From Myoxocephalus aenaeus (taxonomy: Eukaryota > Chordata > Actinopteri > Perciformes > Cottidae), in the NCBI GenBank assembly GCA_038501785.1, contig JBAMJR010000011.1, positions 691,501 through 755,500 of the forward strand: DNA of 64,000 nt, read 5' to 3'. The first letter of the stretch is position 1; each line of letters starts with the position of its first letter. Position numbers and translations under genes: made by a program. Below the pieces are notes generated by a model. It ran no database searches and was not told the origin of the DNA. It worked only from the letters and a program-made list of their open reading frames with translations. This document shows positions 1 through 36,577 of this stretch, one piece after another.

Positions 1-1841
<1,841 letters not shown>

Positions 1842-2030
1842 CTGAAGTCTCAGAAATGGTAATGCCCTTAACCCCAATGCAGGGAAGACTTAACAGTTGG
1901 TATTGACTTTGTGAACATTTACTATTGAGGATTCAGACTATTCAATTCTATTTCAACTGAGGGCTGCAGACGGAGAGGGAGGAAGTCCCTATAGGCTCCA
2001 TGTTGCTCACACACAAACACACACACACAC

Positions 2031-2070
2031 CAGCACATACTCACACACACCAGCACATACTCACACACAC
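2031..2070. repeat. Perfect 20-bp tandem duplication
   Basis: The 20-mer CAGCACATACTCACACACAC occurs twice in a row with no mismatch, in a CA-rich stretch from about 2008 to 2078. Confidence 0.95.
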
Positions 2071-2180
2071 ACTCACACTGCGTGTTGAATGTGCTATTCT
2101 CCAGTGATATCGACTCAATCGGATTTTAACCCCTCTCTGCTGGAGCCGTACAGAGACAAACGCTCTCAACATAACAAAGG

Positions 2181-2181
<1 letters not shown>

Positions 2182-2278
<97 letters not shown>
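2182..2278. repeat. (TG)n microsatellite
   Basis: About 97 bases of TG with no interruption, about 110 bp right of the 20-bp tandem duplication. Confidence 0.98.
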
Positions 2279-2279
<1 letters not shown>

Positions 2280-2445
2280 CTGCCTGTATGTGTGTACTTT
2301 TGGGATTGATGTTTGAGATGTGTAGTCCTTTGAATAGCCGCCACACAGGATTACAAAAATGCCACTTCCATCAACGTAAATCGAAATAAAACTACAATCT
2401 TAATTTTTACACCTTAAGATCCGCTCTTTTCTTAAAGGAATGGTT

Positions 2446-2850
2446 TAACAATTTGGGAAATACGCTGTGAGCTGGCAAAGTATTTCATGAGAAGATTGAT
2501 ACACTCTCATATCTGTCTGTTAAATATATAGCTACAGCCAGCGGCCACTTAGCTTAGCTTAGATTAGCACAAAGACTAGAAACATGGGAAGTGGCCGACC
2601 GGGGTCTATCGCACTATTTCTTGGGAGGGAGCAGAAACTTCCTGGAGTCTTGCTGCTTGGCAACTGGTCCTGGACAAAAAATAGTCCAGCACAGAATATG
2701 TTTCGTACTCTGTGGCTTTTTCACAGATTAAAGAAACAAGATGCAGCATGTTAAATAGTTCGCTTTCGATCTGCTGGTAGGCGTTGGACTGACCCAGACT
2801 AGCTGTTCCCCCTGTTTCCACTCTTTGTGCTACAAGATGAAGCGTTACAT
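2446..2850. repeat. Dispersed repeat remnant with inverted ends
   Basis: The left part (about 2446-2600) has the wording of an interspersed repeat I associate with fish: a TTTGGGAAATACGC motif, an ATGAGAAGATTGATAC motif, then TTAGCTTAGCTTAG and AGCACAAAGACTAGAAAC. The right part (about 2802-2836) reads on the opposite strand as AGCACAAAGAGTGGAAAC, an imperfect inverted copy of 2568-2590, which suggests a foldback or two opposed insertions. A diverged relative lies at 63824-63965. The family name is not certain. Confidence 0.5.
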
Positions 2851-3752
2851 TTGATATGCGGGTGGGATAAGTCCTCTGATCTAGATAAATCTCCACCAAG
2901 AAGCAAACAAGCGGAGTTCCTAAAATATTTCCTATCGGACACGTTATATGCATGCCTTTCTTTTTGTTTCTCCTTCCATGTTTGAGTCATTTTACTGTGT
3001 AATTATCAAATTATTTTTCACATTTCAATGCTTCCTTCACCATTGTTTGTTAATTTTTTTCTGTGATTTTCTGTCCTTAACCATTTTTCAGTTTCTGGGC
3101 TGTTCTTAAAACCTCGTGCTCTCTGAGGATTGATTCCATGCAGCCACACATCCTCCCAGGACACCCCCTTCAACCACCCACATCATTTATACATGTGAGC
3201 ATTAGGACTTGTCACAGCCTCTCAGTCAGGCCCTTTCTCAGTCCAGGCCATAGATTCTCATTAAACGAGTGAATCCTCACTCCGTGACACTTTGGCCATC
3301 ACATGTCCACTCTGCCATCTCTCCACCACTGACCATTCGTCTGATCCAACTGGACAGATAGTAGTGGAGTGACTGTGCTATTGTTTGCCTCTCAGAGTGC
3401 CGGGGTGGGGCATTTCTTCACTATCATATCATACTGGCTAGCACGCACTTTTAAGCTGCTTCAAACATACACCAAAAAATACCCCACATTCCGCAATTAG
3501 TAAAAAAAAAAAAGCCGAAGGGGCCCAAAAAGTGTATTGCATGTGTATCAGTGTATGTTTGCTTACTGTAACTTGACTGGACGATTGGCTAATCAGTTTA
3601 ACCAGTGGTCAAACACGGTCAGGAGATAACCGGCGCTGTGTGGTCACAAGATAAGAGGCGCTACTCCTCGAAGGATGAGCTCGCTGCCTCGTTAGTGCTG
3701 GGTCAGTGAACTGCCCACCAGATTTCTAAATGGCCACTCAAATCCCAGAACT

Positions 3753-3754
<2 letters not shown>
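2851..3754. other. No recognisable gene
   Basis: No exon-like stretch with supported splice sites and no repeat family I recognise. Confidence 0.45.

Positions 3755-3839
<85 letters not shown>
3755..3839. repeat. (GT)n microsatellite
   Basis: About 85 bases of uninterrupted GT. Confidence 0.98.
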
Positions 3840-3840
<1 letters not shown>

Positions 3841-4160
3841 CAGAAAGAGAGCGAGCGGTGTTACTGCTGTCTCTCAGGACCCCCTCACTGAAGTGCTCAC
3901 TGTTTACCCACGTCCCCTCTGTGTGTCTTTGTATTAATAGGGATGTTTGTATACCTCTGCTGTTGCTGATTTGAGATTAGAGTTGGGCTGCTGAGTTCTT
4001 TCCCCTTCTGCTGGGGATGCACACACACACACATGCTCCTGAGGGGCTTTGTTGCAATATTGAAGCAGGTAAATATCAGTGGCATACAGTATTTAGCAGG
4101 CCTGAATAGAGGAGTCCTCAAACTCTTCCAGCCCCTTGACCCTGTGTCTTTCTCTGTGAA

Positions 4161-4293
<133 letters not shown>

Positions 4294-4435
4294 TCACACT
4301 CCAGCCCCTGACCCCCACAACGAAGAGGCAATGAGGTCTGTACTGAGCTGCTGCTGGATTTGACTGGCAGTTCATATGTCCACAGAGAGACAGAGTCAGG
4401 GTGTGTGCGTCGCTTTGTACGCGCACAAGTGTGAT

Positions 4436-4440
<5 letters not shown>

Positions 4441-4522
<82 letters not shown>
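4441..4522. repeat. (GT)n microsatellite
   Basis: 82 bases of GT. With the CA array at 4161-4291 it forms an inverted pair that could anneal within one strand. Confidence 0.98.
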
Positions 4523-4524
<2 letters not shown>

Positions 4525-4651
4525 TATACAGTCCCGGTCTGGCAGCAGAAAGCAGGCTCTCCTGGGATGGCCGGATGTTGGGTCAGGAAGAGAGGAAAAC
4601 AAGAGCGGAGGAAGAGAAGAGGGGTTGGAGAGAGAGATATACATGCATCTG

Positions 4652-4655
<4 letters not shown>

Positions 4656-4694
<39 letters not shown>
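4656..4694. repeat. (TG)n microsatellite
   Basis: A shorter TG run, followed near 4888-4904 by a short TA run. Confidence 0.95.
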
Positions 4695-4697
<3 letters not shown>

Positions 4698-5488
4698 TGC
4701 AGTGTAAAAAATGGATGCATCCTCCCACTCCTGCTGCATCAGGTATTTGTTTGGCATATGGGAATCTCTCTCTCAGCCACAAACACACATATAGCTTATG
4801 CATGTATGTGAAGTGAATCAGATTTTGATTAATACATTAATCTTCATGCCGTGTGTGTTTGTATATGTGTTTGTATGCTGTGTGTGTTTATATATATATA
4901 TATACAGTATATATGATATTATACATCAACATTTAATGGCAGCAGGAGGGCGGTATCCACCACATTTTTTCACCTCGGTTTGAATGCACCAGATCTGTCA
5001 CTACACGGGGGGTAGAGAGAATGTCATGGAGGAGGTATGTCTTTCTTCATCGTATCCATCCACATAGTATTTTAATTGGGTTTTCTCTCCTCCGCAGAAA
5101 AAAAAGAGAGGGAACAGAGGTGAGAGGTGGAATGAATCATGAAGGGGAGGAGGGGGGAGAAAACATGCTGCTCTGGGTTTCCATCCTCACCTCCCCAGCT
5201 ATGCCGTCTCACCATTGTGGCCATCACAATGACTACACACCAACACACACATCCACGCACTTCAGCTAGCCCTCGGTGGTGTTGTAACGTGTTTGTATTG
5301 AGCCTTATTGAACAATGATGCAGCTGACATTCCTTCTGTGTTGGGTAAGGCCGCCTCATAGAAACATAATAATGCTGCTAAACTCAAACCGTCTCCCAGT
5401 GACTGTCAAACACTCTCTGAACAATGGCCGAACTGATTGAGCCTCGTAAATGGGACAGAGAATGTCTGCCGATAGAGAGCATCTGTAT

Positions 5489-5490
<2 letters not shown>

Positions 5491-5557
<67 letters not shown>
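5491..5557. repeat. (TG)n microsatellite
   Basis: 67 bases of TG. Weak TG-rich sequence continues to about 5760. Confidence 0.97.
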
Positions 5558-5561
<4 letters not shown>

Positions 5562-5759
5562 ATGGGCGTGAGCGTGTATGCGCATGAGTTTGTGCGTGCG
5601 TTGTATGTTGATGGTTGATGTACAGGCCTGGAGGGCAAACGCTCTAGGCTGCTCTCGTTAAGAACCTGTCAGTCATCGGCAGAGAGGAACCAAAAGAAGT
5701 CCAAATCGCAACACTGAGTGTGTGTGTATGTGTGTGTACACGTGTTTGTGTCTGTGTAT

Positions 5760-9450
<3,691 letters not shown>

Positions 9451-11045
9451 ATATACATATACATATACAGTATATGCGGTGTACCATGATGATTGCATTA
9501 TTAACTTGCTGCTGCTTGCTTAAGAGTCACTTCCTGATTACACAAATCTATACTCTCAGACATGGAAATAACCAAATACCATGTGTTTCACTGGTCTAGG
9601 AGGAAATCCATATTTAGATCTTCATACAAGAAATGTGAGCTCATTGTCGGAAACTCAAGACGTGCCTATTTGGTTTCAGGTTCAAACTTATTTCCACAGA
9701 AATATACCATGACTTAAAAAGAAAGCAACTGTTGGGTAAACACTTACATTTGTATTATTCCAAGGTTTGAGGTGATCTACGTGTTCTGGTCTTTACTAGA
9801 TTATTATTTTTCTGTATATACGATAGAGATTCATCTCATCCTCGCTGAGCTTCATCCACTTTATAACTGCAGGTTCAAGTAAAAGCCTCTACCAGCTCAG
9901 TATCTAACTGTCTAAACTCAAAAATGGGTCTGCTTAGTTGCATGTATTATTTTCATATATTTCAATAGCTGACTGTGTTTCATCCAGATTCCTATCAGCT
10001 CACCACCCAGTGTGTGAGTCTCGCTCCCCGGAGAGTTTCTCCACTCCTCTCCTTCCTCTTTTATCCCCTATTTTCTTGTGTATGTAAACAGAAGTAAGCA
10101 TTTTGGGCTCCAAGGCAAAGCATGATGATCAAACACCATGCACGATCAATGACTTTGAAGAGATCTAACATCCCTTATAAATGTATTTCACACAGAAGGA
10201 ACAGCAGAAATGAAGAAATTCACTTCTGGAGCCAATGGCCACATGTTTTCTTTCTTTGGACAGAGGAGAAAAAAACAGAGAGCCAAGTTGAAGAAAGGAA
10301 AGACGCCATCTTTTTCCTTGCATTGCAGTGCTCGCTCGTCATGAGTTTTTAATTACATGGCTGAGCGACTGTCGGCCTGTAAGCTTAAGAACTGGGAGGA
10401 GTCACGAGAAAGAAAAGGAGCTCTGAGAAGTTTCACTCGTGTATGTCTCGTGTCTCAGATGTGAAATCTTCTCATCAAGTCTGATTTCAAACAGTCTAAC
10501 AGAAGCCAAATAGACAGAAAACAGTAACATGGAAGCCTCAAAGTGTGTTAACATCAGCATTTCCTTTCATTTCTCTGTCTGTTCATATGGAGTTAAACTG
10601 TGCATTTGATTTCAGCCATGTATTAAGCAAGAATCTAAAAGCCTAATATGTCAAAACACAATATTTGAGTAAAATAAAGGCTTCACCTAAAGCTAAATCA
10701 TCTCACTCTGTCTTTTCATAAGTCAGAGGGGTTTCACACTTGAGCCGAAGCAAGTGAAGACTTCCTGTTCTTGGTGGCGTAGCTGAAATGAGGCTTCCTG
10801 TCACCAAACGTTAAGGTAAAGGCAGGCTCTTTTGGTGTGACATCACGCCCACTTGCTCGACTTGAAACCAAGGGAGAGGTTCAGGGTTTGGGGAACAAGT
10901 CCAGGAAGCTGCGTCCACTGATAACACAGAAAACGTATGTAGTTTAAAATAACATATTTGTACTTATTTTCTGTGAGAATTCAGTTAAGAAGTGGAACTA
11001 CGGCTTCGGGTTGGCTTGTTTCATCAGCCTGTTGGTCCCCTCTAG
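9451..11045. other. Upstream flank of ptprc
   Basis: No coding exon recognised. Mammalian PTPRC begins with non-coding exon sequence upstream of the signal-peptide exon, so a 5'-UTR exon or promoter may lie here or further left, but I see no TATA box or CpG-rich block that would place it. A probable acceptor (CCCTCTAG) ends at 11045. Confidence 0.4.
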
Positions 11046-11089
11046 GACTGTACTGCATGGTGTGTAGCCGTACACACCCTAACCGGGAT

Positions 11090-28037
<16,948 letters not shown>

Positions 28038-28394
28038 GAGGACTGGTTGGCTGGTGGTTGTGCCTTTTACTTTGGGGAATAAGCGCTTTAGTTGAATGCT
28101 TTCTTTTAATTACTTAACAGTATGAATGTATAAACATTGTAAAGCTTTTACACAGTGTTGTGTGGAGATTTGTTAAAGAATTCGATCAAATATTATGTCA
28201 ATTTCCAAAAATATAATTTTTCTAAGTTATGAATAGTTTTAGTTGGAAAAGTGTAAGGATGCAAATAATACGTTCTGTGAGCAACGTTTACTAGAAATGC
28301 TGTTGTCAAACTAGGGGCCTTGGTGAGAAATGTTAAATTATACCTATATAAGTGCATGTTGAGTTTGAGCTAGTTTCTGTATTTCTTCCCCCTA

Positions 28395-28400
28395 AATAAA
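28395..28400 (+). promoter_or_regulatory. Probable ptprc polyadenylation signal
   Basis: AATAAA about 360 bp after the ptprc stop codon, on the coding strand. A second AATAAA at 28574-28579 is a possible distal site. Confidence 0.6.
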
Positions 28401-28419
28401 CAGATTGTATCGTCTACAG

Positions 28420-28420
<1 letters not shown>

Positions 28421-28476
<56 letters not shown>
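28421..28476. repeat. (CA)n microsatellite in or after the ptprc 3' UTR
   Basis: About 55 bases of CA starting 20 bp after the first AATAAA. Confidence 0.97.
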
Positions 28477-28479
<3 letters not shown>

Positions 28480-28773
28480 TCGTTAAATTCAAAATTGGTC
28501 ATGTGACACTGTCATTTCATTAAAAGACACTTACAAAAAGAGTCTTATTTATGTTGAATACATGCATTTTAACAATAAAGTTTCATTTCTCTGCTTAGAT
28601 TAACTTTATTCTGCTGGTTTCAAGTAAATCAGCTTCTTACTATAATCAATCAACTACATGAAGAGTTTTGATGATCTCACATGAGCGATGTCAGTGCTCT
28701 TCTCACGGTGGCGGGGCTCGGTTGGAAAGACAATGTCACATATGTACGTTCACTAATCATGATAACACAATAT

Positions 28774-29825
28774 CCATCCATCCATCCATTATCAGCCGCT
28801 TATCCGGGGTCGGGTCGCGGTGGCAGCAGGTTCAGCAGACCGACCCAGGCTTCTCTCTCACCCGCAACACTTTCCAGCTCATCCTGGGGGATCCCGAGGC
28901 GTTCCAAGGCCAGCCGGGAGATATAATCCCTCCAGCGTGTCCTCGGTCTTCCCCGGGGTGTCCTACCAGTTGGACGTGCCTGGAAAACCTCTAATGGGAG
29001 GCGTCCAGGAGGCATCCTGACTAGATGCCCGAACCACCTCAGCTGACTCCTTTCGACACGAAGGAGCAGCGACTCGACTCCAAGCTCCCTCCTGATGTCC
29101 AAGCTCCTTACCCTATCTCTGAGGCTGAGCCCGGCCACCCTACGGAGGAAGCTCATTTCGGCCGCTTGTATCCGAGACCTCGTTCTTTCGGTCACGACCC
29201 AGAGTTCGTGACCATAGGTGAGGGTTGGAACTTAGACCGACCAGTAAATGGAGAGCTTTGTCTTCCGGCTCAGCTCCTCTTCACCAAGACGGACCGGTAC
29301 AGCGTCTGTTTTACTGCTGCAGCCGCACCGATCCGCCTGTCGATCTCCATCTCCACCTTACCCTCACTCGTGAACAAGACCCCGAGATACTTGAACTCCT
29401 TCGCTTGGGGTAGGCAGTTTGTCCCCACCTGGAGGGAGCAGTCCACCGGTTTCCGGCAGAGCACCATGGCCTCAGATGTGTAGGTGCTAACTCTCATCCC
29501 TGCCGCTTCACACTCGGCTGCAAAACGCCCCAGTGAATGCTGGAGGTCACGGTCCGAGGAGGCAAACAGGACCACATCATCCGCGAACAGCAGAGAGGCG
29601 ATCTCGAGACCCCCGAACCGGATCCTCTCCGCCCCATGGCTGCGCGAACAGGTCACGAACAGGACCGGTGATAAAGGGCAGCCCTGGCGGAGACCAACAC
29701 CCACCGGGAACGTGTCTGACTTACTACCGAGGATACGAACATAGCTCCTACTGCAGGCGTACAGAGACCGGATGGCCCGTGCCAATGGGTCCGGCATCCC
29801 ATACTCCCGCAGCACCCCCCACAAA
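28774..29825 (-). mobile_element. 5'-truncated, broken non-LTR retrotransposon (Rex1/Babar- or L2-like LINE)
   Basis: On the minus strand the translation shows reverse-transcriptase landmarks: GLRQGCPLSPVLF, then FADDVVLFASS (the FADD catalytic box), then EFKYLGVLFTSEG, and near the 3' end RRVAGLSLRDRVRS and RSQLRWFGHLVRMPPGRLPL. The element ends in a short GATG tandem at 28774-28790. The frame is broken: there is a deletion just after SPVLF and a frameshift near 29270, so it is inactive. It starts within the reverse-transcriptase region, hence is 5'-truncated. A 10-bp direct repeat, AACACAATAT, flanks it at 28764-28773 and 29826-29835. The clade is inferred from wording and tail. Confidence 0.88.
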
Positions 29826-29835
29826 AACACAATAT

Positions 29836-30775
29836 TTAAAGCAAAATCAGATGACAGTTGTGGGGTTGTTAACTAGCTAGTGCTCAAACGACGTGACAGG
29901 TGGAGACAGTGCCCTAAACATTAAGCTTCTGACTGAAGGTTGCAAGTTTGATTGTTTTTTTAACACAACATTAGTAACGCACTTAACACCCAACTGCTTA
30001 ATAGACTGTGGTTCAACTGGTAACCAGGTGTTTAGTTGTTTAGTTAAGTTATATAACTTAAAGGGCCCAAAAGTCACAAAATATACTAATAAAGTTGAAA
30101 TATAACAAAAAAAGAAGAAGATAAAACTGTGGAAAACTCACAATAATTTAGTTTTCAAATACAATTTGAAATCAGCGTAATCATTTTCAAAGGCAATCGG
30201 TTACAAATTTTAAGACACACAAGATACAAAATGAACAGTTTCCTCAAATTCAGCACAATCATATAAACAAACCATCCGTATACATGGAAATGATGATCTT
30301 GTGTTAGTTTCAGTATAAATACAAATCTGTCACATTTCTCTGACATAAGAAATACATTTGAATTGATTCAGTGAAATTCCTGCTACAATGTATTTTAAAT
30401 CTCTAAACACCCAACATAAATAGAAATACAATGTATAAAAATAAAAATCTAAACAAAAACCACAATACTGTTGAATCAGAGAGAACATTTGTGCAGAATC
30501 TGTAGAATAGCAGTTTTGGGGAGAAATACATGCTTAATATTTATTTATAAAATGTATTCATTAAAATCTTCTAGGACTGACTTTTTAAAATAAGTATAAT
30601 ATATCAAACAACTGCCTACACAATGTTTGTTTTGTGCAGGAAATAGAGGAATCATCTTATACTACGTGGAAGTTGATAAGTGTGTCAGCAGCTTTGGATA
30701 ATGTATTGTGAGAGTGCATTTTAATGATCAAAGATGCTAAAGTAACAGCACATGGCTTTATAGTTAAATATAAAT

Positions 30776-30809
<34 letters not shown>

Positions 30810-31402
30810 TATGTATATGTATTTCTGTTGTCTGTTAAACCCTGCAGTCTCACTTCCCTTGTGCGTCCCAATACAAGTCTTCTTATTATGTACAAGAGAA
30901 TTGTGCTACATCTGCTGGCCCATTCTGTCCATATAAAGTTAGGATTCGTTGCTGAGCCTCAACTGTTGCTACATTAAGCAGGAAACACTTGACTGAACAC
31001 GCATTTCTCTGAATTCTTGGAAGCAGAAAATTTACTTTCACTTGTGTCTTTATCATTCTTAATAGTTCAGCTTCACAAGTCACAATTTAGTCACACAAAA
31101 CAGAACCACAAGCAGCTAAATCCCATCACTATATGTGAGGAGTAGGTGAGGCTACTTCTAAACTTTAACCTTCTATTGTATTGTGCAAACATAATATTCT
31201 GGTGCACAGAAGTGCCAAAGAACAAAAACAATTGCCAAAATACTAAAAGGACATTTCTAAATAAGAAATGCCTTCCGATTTGTTTTCAGTGCCATTTTCT
31301 GTAAAGCATAAAACCCTGTGTGTCCATTCTAAACTTTCACCTCTACAAGAAGTTAGGTTTGAAATCTATCATCATATGTGATAGGATGGGATAATTGAGC
31401 TA
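29836..31402. other. AT-rich stretch without recognised exons
   Basis: No coding exon on either strand. A (TA)n-rich block occupies about 30774-30810. It lies between the convergent 3' ends of ptprc (+) and abhd8 (-). Confidence 0.5.
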
Positions 31403-32233
<831 letters not shown>

Positions 32234-35200
32234 TCATTTCTTGGCCTTGCTGTTTGGCTTCTCCTCTGTGTTGCTGTTTGATGAGGTCTGCCTTGCAGTT
32301 GCAGGTCGGACCTTGGACGGGTCAGATGTAGCCTTGGTGTTGTCAGATTGGGCTTGGGCAGTTTCTGGACGTGTTTTGGACTCTTTCTTCTGCGGTGGAG
32401 GGGTGGTCGGCTCCCACAGGATGAACTCATGCAGCAGTGTGTTGACAGCCTCAGGACACTCCATCATGACCATGTGACTGCCGTCCTCCAGGACCTTCAG
32501 GAAGGCCATCAGAAGGATCTGACAGACAGTTTAAAGCAAAAGAGCAGGTCGGATTTTTATAACCAACAATATGTTTTGTGGCGCTGTCTTGCTTCCAGGC
32601 CTCTGGATCACAGCTGAGTTTTCAGTTTTTAAAATAGTATAACAAAATGAAACAAAAGGACAATTCAGTATAATTATCAGAATGCCAAAGACAAATTAAT
32701 TTCTAAGCCTTGTTGAGTTCACTGAAAAAAGTGTTCTTATAATTTAGTTTGCTGTCTTTTTTTTTCAGAGGGTGATTCTACATAACAGTTTCTGAAGCTC
32801 AAGGAGTTGTAGGAGGTTGCAATGTTTATCCCATTAACAAAAAAATGTGAGTTAAAATTGACTACCTAATAAGACCACCTTAAACCTTGTATTGGGAGAG
32901 ACTTTCAAGATTATGGTATGAAAACATCATATAGTAGATCTTGTATAGTTTAGAAAAATCAACTAAATGAATAAACATGTGGAGCTGAAGTGGACAAAAT
33001 GCTGGAGATTATCAGCAAAAACAATAGAGAATATGTAACAAGATGACGCTTTAGGTAATAAAATATATTATCTCCATTTTGTATTTGTGTGATCCAGACA
33101 AAAGATTGTTCACTAACTCAAATTGAGTTCACAATATGACAGCAGTGTCTTTAGTAGCATCTGCATTCCTGCAGTTTGAATCTCAGGCTTTGGGGTGCTT
33201 TTGGTGCACTCACCTCAGCCATGCGCTGGTCCTCTTCAATGGGGACAAACTTGTCATGCATGCCGTGAACCAGCAGGATGGGCACTGTGAGTTCAGCGTG
33301 GTAGACCTCATCCCCCTCAGGCCAGTACTGCCCGCTCATCATGGCGCGCAGCACAAATGACGACACGTTGAAGGCATTGTTGTCTTTCAGCAGCTGCTTC
33401 TCCTTGGCACCCTGCCGAGCAAAGCCAGCCCTGTCGAGCCGAGCGGAGGAGGTTTACGTTTATGCATGGTAATCGTTTGGGCCGGTACATTTGTTACTGT
33501 TGCATTGCTGTGTGTCTTACTTGAGAAAGCTCCAGGCTAGCAGCGGCGAGAGGCAGTGAAGCACACAGGTGGGCAGGTTGAAGATGGAGCAGAGGCTGGG
33601 CTCCAGAGCTGTGGGACCACCTCCGTTAATCATCACCATCTTGTGGATCTGCTCTGGATACTCGTGGGCCAGAAAGGTACAGAACGACACCCTAGGAGAG
33701 CAAAGCAGGAGACTGGATAGAAGACTCAAGGTAACTATGCTTTTTCGTTTGGTGGTAGTTGCCTTTTAGTTTGATTGTGCATATCTGGAAAGTGTATATA
33801 TAAAGCAAATACTGAATAAGAAAGTAAAGCTCTGTAACATTATAATATTTAATAGCTGCAACAGTATAATAAACAGTGAGTAATGTAGTGAGTGACAGTG
33901 TCATTTACTTATCACAATTTTTTCAGTCTACGGCGTATAATGTCAGAACATAGTGGAAATTACACGATCTCCCAAAGCAATTTCTCCAAATTCCTTCTTT
34001 TATGTGACCAACTGTCCAAAACCTTAAGCAATTCTGTAACTTTTGTTAAATTATAATCAATGTGGCTGCAAGTGACACTTACGACACAGACGCTAAAGCA
34101 TAGTGTATCTGTTACACAGCCATATCTATCTAAAGTTTTCTAACACAAGCTAATATTATCCACCTTAAGGTACCAAGTACAGCCGCATGTATTGAATTGA
34201 GCAATGGTGCATCTTATGCTTATGAATTAAAATATGTATTTGTAAGAGGGAAATTTAGTTATTTCTCCTATAAAACCTTACATAATCTGTTTTTAAGACA
34301 TACAGTTTAGAGACAATCATAACAAATTTTAATAAATGCAGAAGCACTTGAGAAGCTGGAACTGGCAAATGTGACATTTTTCAGAAATGAATGAAAGGAT
34401 TAAGCAATTATATTATCATTGAATGTCTGGGCTTAATATTAAGGGCAAAAAAACGGATATGTATGTAGTTAAGTGTCTTTAACTTTCTCACTTTAATTGT
34501 GATGTTTTACTATTTTGTGGCATATCCTGAAGTCTTCTAAATCCTCTCTGTCAATTGAACTATGTGCTACATGAATGTTTAGATCTTAAATTTACCCGTA
34601 AGAATGTCCTATGAGAATATTCCTCTTGCGTGCATATCTCTTGAAGATAAGTCTCATATCCTCAGCCAGGGCATAGAAAGTGTATGCAGCAGCTATCTGC
34701 GGTGCTGAGCTGGCTCCGTGACCTGCCAGATCCGGGGAGATCACCTCATAGCCCAGCCTGGAAAAGAAGTCCATCTGGCTGTTCCAGATGTCCAGTGAGC
34801 CTCCCACTCCATGGATGAAGAACAGAGCCACGTCCGCATGCGTCCCTTTACAGGCCGATATCTTCCTCTCACAGTCGATCACCACGGTGCGCTTAGGCTT
34901 CCTCCTGCGCTTCCTGGGTTGCTGCGACTGGTCCGTCTGCCCAGTAGCAGGTGCCTCTCCTCCTGCTGCTGTTTCAGCTGCTCCATGTTTTCCAGTTGCG
35001 ACGGACTCAGACCCGGCCTCAGGGATGCTGACCGGCACCGAGGACTTCCCACCGTCTGTCAGTTCAACCTCTACAGTGCTGTTTGGTTCTGCATTTCCAT
35101 TATGGCAGTTTTTCAGCTCTGCACTCGCCCTGTCACCCAAGTTCTCAATGAAAAGCTGTCCGTTACGATATACTGTGATCTTTCGCTTGCAGCTGACAGT

Positions 35201-35392
35201 CCCACCGGGCCCAGTGGGCTCCTCCACCACCGGCCGGTCGGGGATGATGTGTCGAACCCGCAGTACGCGGCCTGGTTTCACCTCCACAAAGTCATAGCCA
35301 TCCGTGGATTCTGAGCTTTCTGCAGGAGCCACAATGTTAGCCGACTTTGAGGTGAGGCAGCAGAGAAGACCCTCTAGAAAGCGGGTCAGCAT
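32234..35392 (-). CDS. abhd8: Abhydrolase domain-containing protein 8
   Basis: Alpha/beta-hydrolase-fold protein; the biochemical substrate is not established to my knowledge. Four coding exons, minus strand: 34596-35392, 33521-33691, 33214-33430, 32234-32518; all junction phases agree, giving 489 residues against about 439 in human. The N-terminus ([12 protein letters not shown]) matches the family. The fold starts at [16 protein letters not shown]. The nucleophile is Ser264 in GHSYG, split by the first coding intron at the last Gly. The acid is probably Asp382 in HGMHDKFVP and the base His410 in DGSHMVM, so the triad is complete. The extra length lies in the 140-200 region and in a Lys/Thr/Ser-rich tail after EFILWEP. 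A longer upstream open frame (start 35461) is discounted because an acceptor (CCCTACAG) lies at 35403, just before the family start. Confidence 0.97.
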
Positions 35393-35783
35393 GGCTGACA
35401 GTCTGTAGGGAATACAATCATGTAAACACACATGAAGCAACACACGTAAATGAAATATCACAGAAAACCAAAGGCTCGTGAATTATAAAATGAACCATGT
35501 TTACAAGCAAGTACTCCATTTAGGTTGAAGCTATTTAAACATTATGGTCAGTAAAAACTGGTTAACTATATTTAAGTGAAGCCTAACAATCTAGATGAAC
35601 TTTATGAATTAACTCTATTTATTCTATTATTAAGTTTGAAGAATTATCTGAACATCATTCAATGTTGAAGTGTATTGTATGTTTATTAAAGCCTCACTGA
35701 CTAGATATATCTAAGGTCTGTTATTATTGGCTGATACTGGCTGATCACAAACATAAAAATATCATATATATCATAAAAATGTG

Positions 35784-35785
<2 letters not shown>

Positions 35786-35869
<84 letters not shown>
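35786..35869. repeat. (TG)n microsatellite in the abhd8 5' intron
   Basis: About 83 bases of TG, roughly 400 bp upstream of the abhd8 coding start. Confidence 0.97.
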
Positions 35870-35870
<1 letters not shown>

Positions 35871-36507
35871 AGCAGAAATTGTTTAAGTTCATATTGTACA
35901 TCTTTATAATTCTTTTGTGACACATCTGATGATATTTTTAACCGGGATCTAAGCCGCACACTTATGCATACACTTATTTAGAAAAAATATATACAGTATA
36001 TATCATTCAGCATATCATTACCATAATATGCTCTACTTACTGTACTCCCAAATAATCGTATTGAATCTGCCCCAATATCGCACAAATACCACTGTGTTGC
36101 GTTGTTTTGTCATGCTGTTTTTATTAAATGAGCATCTAGGAACCTTAAATGTATCATTCAACTGGGGTAACAAGTTATTTTGCCTTTACAATCTGGCATC
36201 TAATTACATCCCACACCCATGAGACTTTCTGTCAGACGTAACTGAGCAGCATCTTCCCTCAGCGCAGACTTTGGGGGTATAAATAGACGGTACCAGTAAT
36301 AGCTCCTTGAGTTAAAGCTGTCCGCCATGTGATCACTCTTCAGTGGCACATACTACCATATTGTCTGTCAAAACCACAAAACAACCAACCGTAATTAATG
36401 TTACTTTTTTAATATGGCTCAGTCAGTAAATCATAATAGAAAATTAATTAATTAATTACTTCAATGTGTAAAATTAGGCTCCTATAGAGAACACACACAT
36501 TTGAAGA

Positions 36508-36577
<70 letters not shown>

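Noticed and set aside
29025..29880. Plus-strand frames of 86-152 codons between ptprc and abhd8
   Set aside because: Antisense shadows of the broken LINE.
34788..35314. 167- and 169-codon plus-strand frames
   Set aside because: Antisense shadows of the first abhd8 coding exon.
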